Part shown: positions 55,876 through 64,000 of the stretch, in pieces | Position numbering within the stretch: the first letter of the stretch is position 1 | How the letters are laid out: every line of letters starts with the position of its first letter | Origin: Siderastrea siderea | Taxonomy: Eukaryota; Cnidaria; Anthozoa; Scleractinia; Rhizangiidae | Assembly (NCBI GenBank): GCA_964030785.1 | Contig: OZ034969.1 | Span: forward strand, 31,786,101 to 31,850,100 | Length of the DNA: 64,000 nucleotides | Direction of reading: 5' to 3' | Made by a program: the position numbers and the translations under genes | The notes under the pieces: generated by a model | The model's input: the letters and a program-made list of their open reading frames with translations, nothing else | What the model was told of the DNA's origin: nothing | Databases searched by the model: none

Positions 55876-56497
55876 TTGAACAGTTGGTATGTCGGGGACT
55901 CACAGAGTGGGGTTATGGGTCGCATGGGTATGTTAGGTTTGTGCAGTTTCGATAGTCCGTGGAGTAAAGCTGTAAGTTAGTAAAGTTGGTTTACTAACTT
56001 AGAACAAACACCACTGATCCTTTGCCAACAGCTACCTGCACCATTTACAGGATAATCAAACTTTTTGTTAGATCATCCGATGCCATGAATGTTTATCTGT
56101 ACTTGCGTGGCGAGATCATGTTGTTGCGCGGCCGCTGCGCGACGAGTGCGAGGCCCGCGTGGAGAGAGGAAGAATTTCACCCAGAACTCTTAGCGGTCAT
56201 TGTTTCCCGGAATTCACGCGATCCTTCCGTGTGGCTTCGATGTGGAGTTTTGCTGTAGAATTCGTCTCTTTGACTCTTTCCTAAAACACAGTAAGTCCTT
56301 TTTCTACTTGAACAGGGCATAGTTTATCATTTTTATGTAGCGAATATAATAACACTGTCTTCGGACTGCGTTTCCACGACCGGGTGGAAAAAATTGAGTC
56401 TGTTTGTATCTTTCCAATCTTAATCACTCAGTCACACCACTGAAATCTTTAAGCTTAAGCTTATATTCAAGTAAAGACATCTCAAAGAAGGCCTTAA
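55876..56497. other. Intergenic; no gene accepted
   Basis: A 78-codon frame at 56022-56258 has no recognisable motif, though its GC-rich second half is unlike the flanks and could be an exon. Ends with TTAA at 56494-56497, the left target site of the next element. Confidence 0.4.
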
Positions 56498-56681
56498 CCC
56501 TTTCGCTCTCAGAGTCAGTTATTCGGAGATATTTAAGGTGATTCTAACTTTTGAGTCTGTGGATGAAATCCTATGGTGTGACCGTTCAAAGTACTTTCAC
56601 ACGGTACTATTTATATTTTACAAAATGAAATTTGGGATTCGTCTTGAATTTTGATTTTAGGCACTCTTAGGAATGAAAGGG
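56498..56681. mobile_element. TTAA-target MITE, 184 bp
   Basis: Ends CCCTTTCGCTCTCAGAGT and the complement of CACTCTTAGGAATGAAAGGG, flanked by TTAA at 56494-56497 and 56682-56685. TTAA targets and CCC ends are typical of piggyBac-derived MITEs. Confidence 0.88.
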
Positions 56682-56685
56682 TTAA

Positions 56686-57339
56686 ACTAACACTGTAACC
56701 TCAATCTAAAATTATGTTCTACATTTTCAGGTTATGTATGACTGGGCTCACACTTTTTGTCCCCTTTAGCTTTTACGTCTGCCCACAGTCATTTTTCTCC
56801 TCCTCTACCCTCCCCACTCATTTTCCTTTCAGACTAATCCCCACCCCCTCGGTTGCTCTTTCTTCTCTCCCTAATTATAATCTTCCCCTGCTTTTAAAAT
56901 CCAAGATGGCAGCTATAGCTTTCACTCACCCAAAAAATACACCTGCATTGCAGGCTATCTAATGTGCACCCACAGCCTGTTTCTGACATCACTAGGGTAT
57001 AGTTGGATGGGGCAAATGGGTTCTGCTGCTCCGGCCAGGTGATCTACAGTCTTATTGTCCCAAATGCCTGTGTGGCCTGCTGGCTATATGTTGTTCTGTA
57101 GTTCGCTTTAATGTTACTAACAGGTTTGGCCCAAGACTCTCTTACGTACATGCCCAGACAGACAGTAGCCTATTGACCAGGCTCAGGGAATAGGTGAATA
57201 TGACAACTCTATCCTCCTCTGTAGCATTACTATCCAGTCACATTAGACCATCCTCATAAGTTTTAGATTCAGCCCTGAAGGAACTGGTAATGCTTTTCTG
57301 CACACCATTCAAATAATTCCTATTGTTTTGCCACACTGC
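56686..57339. other. Intergenic; no gene accepted
   Basis: A short frame at 56714-56962 lies in a pyrimidine-rich stretch and has no recognisable features. Confidence 0.4.
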
Positions 57340-57715
57340 GCCACCCCATCGGGGCGGGGGGTGGGTACTCCCCTATATAAGCTATATAGGTATGTGCCGC
57401 CCCAAAGGGTATGGTTTTTGAGCCATTTTGGTCTGAAAACGGGTATAGATATGCACAGTAGTAGCCTCTTAAAACTTAAAATAGATAGAGGAAATTACAC
57501 AGCGGCGCAGAGATATAAATTTTATTTTCGAGTGGTGAAACCAATATTTTACTCACTCGCTGTGTTCGTTCGTAAAATATTGTTTTTTACCACCCTGTAA
57601 TTTTCTTTTTATTATATAGACAAGAGTATTTTTGCACAAACAACAGTGTAAGAGCGGGAAATGAGGACATCGATATCCTCACTAGTGAGGATATGGAAAA
57701 TACGCCACTCGAGTC
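57340..57715. repeat. GGGTACTCCCCTATATAAGC-type repeat and hairpins
   Basis: 57343-57450 resembles a dispersed animal repeat (CCATCGGGGCGGGGGGTGGG...TATGTGCCGCCCCAAAGGGT). At 57531-57594 is an imperfect hairpin (GTGGTGAAACCAATATTTTAC / GTAAAATATTGTTTTTTACCAC). At 57673-57694 lies a perfect 22-bp palindrome, ATATCCTCAC followed by TAGTGAGGATAT. Confidence 0.6.
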
Positions 57716-58216
57716 CCGGTGTCCTAGTGGATTTGGACTCCCTCAGAATTGGACCCCCAGGACCAAATCTGCTAGCGAATATAGACCCCCATGGGTTCAC
57801 TTTCGCTATCGGGTTTGTACCCCCTTCGTGGATTTGGACCCCCCGTAAAAACTTACGCTACCAAATAACTTCAACAGAAAATCTGGCTATTTGTATATAA
57901 ACCACCAAATCGACTCTTTCGCTCTTCAGCCTTGCCAGCAAACTATTTCTCTTGGGTTTTAGAACACGGTAATTGAAAGCAAAAGGTTATTGTGCTATAC
58001 GTAAAAGCGTAAAAGCTAATTTATTGAAAAGCTGCCACGCTTGAAACCAAAAATAAGATGTATATTCCTCGTTCTCAAAACGTTCCGGGAGACTGAAGAC
58101 CCTCTTCTCAAAACTTACCGATTCAAAGGGAAATCATTGCCTTATTGAAGGGGGTCCAAATCCGCAAGAGGGGGTCCAAATCCGCAGGGGGGGGTCCGAA
58201 TCCACTGTGACACCGG
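57716..58216. mobile_element. MITE, about 500 bp, with repeated GGATTTGGACCCCC words at the ends
   Basis: Ends CCGGTGTCCTAGTGGATTTGG and the complement of TCCGAATCCACTGTGACACCGG. The word GGATTTGGACCCC or its complement GGGGTCCAAATCC occurs about six times near the two ends. No coding capacity. Confidence 0.8.
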
Positions 58217-58286
58217 ATGTAGTTTCGTATGAACTTTACGAGTGGTCAATTTTCCACTAAACCACTCTTGTCTATATAGTAAAAAT

Positions 58287-58606
58287 ATCTTCATCGCTAG
58301 ATGTTACTGGAGAAAACAACTTTAGATCTGGCTTTGTAGTCAATGTGTATGGAGCTATTATAGCACCCAGTTGATCGATCAATCTGATGGACGTAAAACT
58401 AGAGCAGCCACGTCCACTCAATATAAAAATAAGACAAAAACAAGTAGTAAGAATATTGAGGTCTTCATTGCTAGATGTCACTGGAGAAAACTACTCAAAA
58501 TCTGACTTTTGCAGTCAATGCGTATACATGGATGTATTACAGCGCCCGATAGATTTATCGTGTGATCAATTGCATGGACCCATGTCGATGGACGCAAAAC
58601 CAGAAT
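58287..58606 (+). repeat. Two diverged direct repeats, offset about 175 bp
   Basis: The phrase TCTTCATCGCTAGATGTTAC...GAGAAAAC...CAATGTGTAT...GATGGACGTAAAAC at 58287 recurs with many changes from 58461 (TCTTCATTGCTAGATGTCAC...GATGGACGCAAAAC). Confidence 0.75.
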
Positions 58607-58618
58607 AGGTACTTACAA

Positions 58619-60550
58619 CCCAGGGGGGGTACTCGAAGTATACATGACGGGGGGGGGGGGGTCCGACGGAGCTTCATATTGCAAACCCAAAAAAATTCAC
58701 AAGCCTGAAATTTTAGACCCAAAAAAATACCTGGCATCAAAATTTCCAACCCAAAAAAATACAAGACTTAAATACCTCAATACTGATTTATTCAATTAAG
58801 CAGAACTTTCTAATGCATGATTTTGCATCAATAAGCTTATGAAATTAGTATGTCCGTTAATGTCTCTTCATCCTCCCTTCTGCTCCACATTTACAGACAG
58901 GTCCTCATTGTGACACTATATCAGCATACCTCTTTCATCAGATTGTGGTTATTGATTGGAGTACCCTTGTCGTCATGGATAAACAAAACAAAATTAAAGA
59001 GGGCCAAGCCCTTATTAATGATCCAAATAATTACATGGCACTGGATAAACCGATGGTCACACAAACACAACTCAAAGTGTCACACTTGATCTCAGATCTA
59101 CACCGTGGCAACTACATAGATGATATGACTAAAAAGTGGATTTCACAAACTCCGAATCCACCACGAATACCGGAATTCTATACCTTACAAAAATACACAA
59201 ACCTACTTTGGTAGGTAGACCTATCATATCAGGCTGTGATGGACCTACAGAATGGACATCATCATTTGTTGACACATTGCTTCAGCCTATTTCAAAAACA
59301 CAAGCGTCTTATCTTAAAGACACTACAGATTTTATCAATTTCATTGAAAATACAAATTTAAAGTGAAAAAACGAACATTCCTTGTATCGATGGATGTTAC
59401 AAGTTTACATACAAATATACCACATGAAGAGGGTATAGCAACAGTATGCAGAGCATACGATGAGTTTCACAGAAACAACCCTCCGATTCCCACTAAATAT
59501 CTCAGACAAATGCTAACACTTATTCTAAAAGAAAATTCTTTCCGATTGAATGGAAAGGGCTACCTTCAAATCCATGGTACTGCCATGGGCACAAAAATGG
59601 CCGTTGCTTTTGCAAACTCATTTTCATGGCTAGTATTTAAACACAAATTCTCAGTGAAAGCATTGCAAAACCAACAGCTTGGAAACGCTATATTGATGAT
59701 ATTTTCTCACTGTGGGATATTAGTAAACCTGATGTAGAAACATTCATCGAAAGAGCAAACTCACATCACCCTACTATCAAATTTATGGCTGAAATCTCGG
59801 ACACTGAAACTACATTTCTGGACACAATTGTGTACAAAGGCAAGCGATTCCAGGATCAGTCCGTCCTGGACATTAAAACACATTTTAAGCTGACTGAAAC
59901 CTTTCAATATACACATTTCTCCTCTAGCCACCCACCGGGTGTCAAAAAAGGATTCGTAAAGGGCGAAGCCCTAAGACTCCTAAGAACTAACTCTTCAAAA
60001 GAAACATTTGAAGAGAATATCAGAAAATTCAAATCACGACTTCTTGCTAGAGGTTACCCAAAATGTCTGATAGAAACACTTTTATCAGATGTTACATTCA
60101 CAGAAAGGACATCGGCTCTACAACAGAAAAATGACAATCGAAAAGAAGTCTTTGCTTTTGTTACACAATACCAACCAGCGGTGCCAAAACTTAAACATAT
60201 TTTAATGGAAAATGGCACCTGATACAGAACCAGCCATCTCTACAACAAATCTTCAAAGAGCTACCGATCATTTCTTTCAAAAAAAGTAAATCGCTAAATT
60301 ACATACTTGTCAGAGCAAAAATACAAAGAGGCGACATTGTATAAATGTTTCCATTGTTAGAAGTCATGCAGGCCTGTCACTCCTTGCTACTTCCCACCGA
60401 TAAGACCCAAAAAAATACGCGTATTTTTTTAAGACCTAAAAAAATACGTGACAGATCTCTTGACCCAAAAAAATACCGAGCGTGTAAATTTTCAACCCAA
60501 AAAAATACGTCGGACCCCCCCGTCATGTATTCTTCGAGTACCCCCCTGGG
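58619..60550. mobile_element. hAT-like inverted-repeat element with 8-bp duplication, enclosing a Penelope-like RT
   Basis: Both ends begin CCCAGGGGGGTACTCGAAG (one G more on the left), then TATACATGACGG or ATACATGACGG, a G run and GTCCGACG. Flanked by a perfect ACTTACAA at 58611-58618 and 60551-60558. An 8-bp duplication fits hAT. Inside each end are several ACCCAAAAAAATAC words, all in the same orientation. The middle is a decayed Penelope-like ORF. Confidence 0.9.
58940..60300 (+). pseudogene. Penelope-like element reverse transcriptase, frame-broken
   Basis: Pieces in order: VVMDKQNKIKEGQALINDPN (58970-59030), GRPIISGCDGPTEWTSSFVD (59212-59271), TFLVSMDVTSLHTNIPHEEG (59372-59431), HGTAMGTKMAVAFANSF (59572-59622), the catalytic YIDDIF (59688-59705, in a shifted frame), then MAEISDTETTFLDT through HFSSSHPPGVKKGF to 60222. 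This is the Penelope-like RT core with its A, B and C motifs. Frame changes occur near 59190, 59365, 59640 and 59735. No GIY-YIG endonuclease segment is found before the element's right end, so the copy is 3'-incomplete or of an endonuclease-less type; a few RT-downstream codons (LNYILVRAKI) remain near 60295-60325. Confidence 0.88.
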
Positions 60551-60558
60551 ACTTACAA

Positions 60559-61855
60559 TCTTTGTAAAAATAAAACATATACAGTGAACACAAGAAATAA
60601 TTAAGCAAAACAGCACAAACTCATGAACATAAGCATTATTTTGGAGCAGGCCCATAGCTACCTAACTGTTATTTTTGTGGTAGCAAGAAACTGCCTTCCT
60701 CGAAAAAAAGGCTCCTTCTGTTTTCATCCAGCAACAAATGCAGTACAATTTCGGCAAATGCTCTGTCAATAGTATTGCTGAAACCCATAGACGTTTTTCT
60801 TTCCCTCCGCTAATGATACACAGACTCCTTCAGCCGTACAACTTTGGCAGATCGAGCCTGGAAGTCTCGGCGTTCACCTCAGCTTTCCTGAACCGTACGA
60901 AGCGTCCAATCAAAAGATCTCCTTCTTTACCACAAAAACACTTCAGAATTCTGAAATATAGACAATGAAATCGATATGACGTCACTTAAATGTCAACTCG
61001 AAATTCACACTAGTTCTTTCAGATCGCAGCGATGGAAGAAAATACAAATCAGACTTGACAACAATAAAGAGACTGGTGGATTTTTCATTACGAAAAATGT
61101 ACCTTGGTGTGCAAAGCACTTTGGGTGACAACTTTAAGTTTTGTTTGTAAGCATGCATGCTTTGAATTAATTATTTTTCTGTGTATTACCACTTACTCAG
61201 CAATTGTACACATTATCTCAAGTGGAAGGGTATGAGTGACTGTTACTCTGAACTTTTTTTTTAAATTTAAACTTGAAACATCTGAAAAAGGGTTAAAATT
61301 GATTGTTGTGCAGTTTGAGTGAGCGTCATCATGCTATAAAATGTTTGTGCTCATCCTCACTGTGCACATAATTCATAATTCTTCTGCAATGTCAGAATAA
61401 GTGATGTGCTACATATGCCCAATTTACTGCAAGTATTAAACTTTTAGTTACGGGAGCCACAAGTTAAATAAATAGTTGATACATATTCAACCGATTTTTT
61501 TCAAAAACACTTGTAGAATTTCTTGAAACTTGCCAGTCAGGAAGGCGTACATGTGACCTATAAGGCACATTAGGTTGTTTCAAAAGTCTGGGTCTAGATG
61601 TCGAGAAGATTGGATTTTATGTAAAATATATGATGGCATTTCCATGATGCGATGGTGACACCACTGTCAATCAAACTAACTTTTTGAAAGGTTTGTTCAG
61701 TTGCAGTAAGTGAGTAAAGTACCTAGTCGTTTCGAGCTCTGACAGCAAAGAATCAGGTGCAGATCAAATATTGGGTGTTATTGTCTTAAACAGTCAAGGC
61801 AAGCAACCATAAGTTGTAACTCAAGGTTTATGGATAAAATGTTTTCTCATTTCAG
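60559..61855. other. 5' flank of TRIM copy 3; probably promoter and non-coding first exon
   Basis: No coding region recognised. Because the RING exon begins with an acceptor (TTTCAG at 61850-61855) followed by seven untranslated bases, an untranslated first exon should lie somewhere in this stretch or before it. TGACGTCA at 60977-60984 is a perfect CRE-type palindrome and a candidate promoter element. Confidence 0.45.
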
Positions 61856-64000
61856 ACTAACAATGGCCTGTGCTGTGCCTGAAAAAGTTGAGAAGCAGTT
61901 GACTTGTGCAATCTGCATTGAACAATTCAAGGAACCAAAGGTTTTGCCATGTCTGCATACACACTGCAAGGAATGTCTGGTGAAGCTGGTCAAGAAACAG
62001 GGACCTGATCATGTTATAACTTGCCCTGAGTGTCGACAGGATACAAAAGTAAGTCAGTAGGGTGTCAAATTGTGAATGCTGTGGTGTAAATTTGTTTTTT
62101 GAAGTTTTTCAAACCAGTCTAATTTTTGTTTTCCTTTGTCTCAGGCCCATTATGATCATAATCTGCTAAAAATCAAACTAGTTTGACTCAGTACAGAAAC
62201 CAGGTTGAGCTCTAGCAATTGAGGTCCTCTGTCCTCTGCCCAGGATCCTAATAGGATCCTAACAGGATCTTGTAGGATCTTAAACAGGATCCTGATAAGA
62301 TCTTACATAAGATCCTGTAGGATCCTACTATAGGATCTTGTTTAGGATAGGATCCTACAGGTTCCTAAACAGGATCCTAGACAATCCTAAGTAGGATCCT
62401 ATAAAACATGGTGCCATTTAGGATCCTGGCTAGGATCCTGTATGAACTTACAGGATCCTAGAAAATCCTGTAGGATCCTACAGGATCCTAGAAAATCCTG
62501 TAGGATCCTGTATAGGATTTCTACCAGGGTAGGCTCATAAAGAAACTGCCACCCCTTGGGTACATACCTTAACCCCTGTATCCTTCCCTCTTCCCTTGCT
62601 TACTTTTGACTACTTTTCGGATTCCACTGACAGGAGGAAATGGTAACCTGTGGCCATTGTAAGATGCCTCCTTTGTATTGCTAGAAAACAAAAGCCTGTT
62701 CTCAACCCTATAGGCCCTAATAGCGATCGGTATCAAATTTCTCCTCATCAAATCAGGGCATTACAACACGCACAAGTCATGAGAATTAAGTAAGCGATCA
62801 CCAAAAGTGAACTGTCATGATGTTTTAACAAGTTCTCCCAACTAGTACTGAACAAAATGGGGAGAATTTGTAGGAACCATTTTAACTGGCACTTGTACTT
62901 TGGACTTCTTTCTTGATAGATTACTGATGGAGATGTTAGCAAGCTGCAACCAAATTTCTGGGTGAACAGTTTTATGACCTTGCTAAGCATGCGAGAGAAC
63001 ACTTCATCCAGAAAGCCCCTGATCTGTGAACACTGTGACAGTGGTGACGCTGCAGTCTCACGCTGTACTAACTGCAGATTTTTCATGTGCGAGTTTGTGT
63101 AACTGCACATAAAAGAATCAATGCAACCAAGGGTCATCAGATTTTATCCATGGCAGAAGTTCAGAAGCTGGGATCAAAGGCCCTTGTCAAGCCAGCCTTT
63201 TGTGGGAAACATGCTGGTGAAGTTTTGAAACTGTTTTGTGAAACCTGCCAGGAAACAATCTGCCGAGATTGCACAATTATTGATCATCGCGAACACAAGT
63301 ACAACTTTGTAGCAGATGTGGCAGAAAGAGAGAGAAAAGTTGTTCAAGGGGTTCTTGAAGAAACCAAAGCTAAAGACAGTGCTGTTGAAGAAGCTGTGAA
63401 GGCTGTGCAAACAATGGAAAGCCGCGTCAAAGCTAAGACTGCAGAAGTAAGCAAGGAAGTGGATGTCTTTTTTGATGAGCAAGTGAAGGCATTGGAGTAT
63501 TTGCGTGCTAGCCTACAGAATGAACTGACCACACAAGAGCAAGTGAAGCTTAAGGAGCTGGGAAGCCAAAGGGAAATGCTCACCTTATCACTGGCACAGC
63601 TGCGAAGTAGTGTTCAGTTTGTTGAAAAAGCATTAGCAGATGGAGAGGACATGGAACTACTGTCCATGAAACAACAACTTGTTCAACGACTTGCACAGCT
63701 AAATGCTTCACAATTCCAGTGCAAACCCTGCAAAAATGATTATCTGAAGGTACAAGTGCATAAAACGATTTGGGACGTTGGCAAAATGGCGACTTTACAT
63801 TATACCCTTGCTGACCCCACAAAATTTGTGCTGAGTATGATGGGAGGGGAGGAAGGAGTCCTGTACCAGACTCTGGCTGGGCAACCTGTAGATTTCATGC
63901 TTGTTAATAAGAATAGAAGTGATGTCAATCAACCAGAGACTGGCAGCGTGGTGCGTGCTTTAGTTAGTCATTCTAGAGAAGCTACCTTGAACCATGAACT
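61856..64000 (+). CDS. TRIM-family copy 3, RING exon and partial second exon (runs off window; frame break near 63095)
   Basis: Exon 1, 61856-62048: acceptor TTTCAG, start ATG at 61863 (MACAVPEKVEKQL), complete C3HC4-type RING (CAIC...C-LHTHCKEC...CPEC), donor GTAAGT at 62049. Exon 2 starts at 62920 after TGATAG and has ITDGDV, the first B-box (CEHC...CTNC), the second B-box (CGKH...CETC...CRDC), the coiled coil and the filamin repeat start (MMGGEEGVLYQTLAGQPVDF), open to the window end. In the first B-box one T is missing (GAGTTTGTG at 63091-63099 against GAGTTTTGTG in copies 1 and 2), giving a stop TAA at 63100-63102 and shifting frame. If that base is a sequencing error this is a full RING/B-box/coiled-coil/filamin ligase; if real, only RING plus part of a B-box would be made. 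The 871-bp intron holds the AGGATCCT array. Confidence 0.82.
62240..62520. repeat. AGGATCCT-rich palindromic-word array in the TRIM copy 3 intron
   Basis: About 280 bp in which the self-complementary octamer AGGATCCT or a one-base variant recurs every 10-20 bp, joined by short A/T-rich linkers (TGTA, TAGAAAATCC). I count 13 GGATCC sites. Spacing is irregular, so it is not a simple microsatellite. Confidence 0.92.

Noticed and set aside
60738..60968. 76-codon frame upstream of TRIM copy 3 as a first coding exon
   Set aside because: No splice donor fits, no motif is recognisable, and the RING exon has its own well-placed ATG after an acceptor.

Overview
The window is animal nuclear DNA, most likely from an anthozoan cnidarian, probably a stony coral. 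That reading rests on a tandem family of intron-containing RING/B-box/filamin (TRIM) genes, on BEL/Pao, CR1/L2-like and Penelope-like retroelements, and on very dense small inverted-repeat transposons. Several of these repeats (TTAACCCTTT..., TTATCC-rich palindromes, CCCAGGGGGGTACTCG... ends) look to me like common coral repeats. No database search was run, so the species is open. There is no sign of prokaryotic organisation.

Layout. 0.8-2.5 kb: second exon of TRIM copy 1, intact. 4.7-6.6 kb: a short inverted-repeat element, a LINE 3' end with an (ATT)n tail, and a decayed copy of a Ras-like gene. 8.4-13.4 kb: a broken BEL/Pao retrotransposon lacking most of its integrase core. 14.8-17.5 kb: a 2.6-kb giant foldback transposon with a 9-bp target duplication and GGGAAC-type minisatellites inside both ends. 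18.0-19.3 kb: a frame-broken zinc-knuckle/coiled-coil gene with a MITE in its coding region. 20.6-30.9 kb: five tandem units of about 2 kb, each carrying a 29-30 codon hydrophobic micro-ORF. 30.9-39.8 and 43.9-51.1 kb: two copies of a segmental duplication with an intact minus-strand degenerate Ras-like ORF in each; the copies differ by several whole transposon insertions, so each copy shows the empty site of the other's insertions. 39.7-42.2 kb: TRIM copy 2, which starts exactly at the end of duplication copy A. 51.5-55.9 kb: a nest of transposons inside one outer inverted-repeat element. 57.7-60.6 kb: more inverted-repeat elements, one (8-bp target duplication) enclosing a decayed Penelope-like reverse transcriptase. 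61.9-64.0 kb: TRIM copy 3, running off the window, with an unusual AGGATCCT-rich array in its intron.

How it works together. The host content is essentially one TRIM-type E3 ligase family in three direct copies, spaced by rapidly rearranging repeats. Only copy 1 has an unbroken coding exon as read; copies 2 and 3 each have one single-base deletion in a short T run, which may be real decay or sequencing error. Most of the rest is a record of transposition: target duplications, empty sites and nested insertions can be read directly. The most unusual items are two otherwise unrelated insertions that share a one-sided long hairpin plus an adjacent inverted-repeat unit (32.1-33.1 and 49.3-50.4 kb; the second carries a Crypton/QRICH1-like remnant), the micro-ORF array, and the AGGATCCT intron array.
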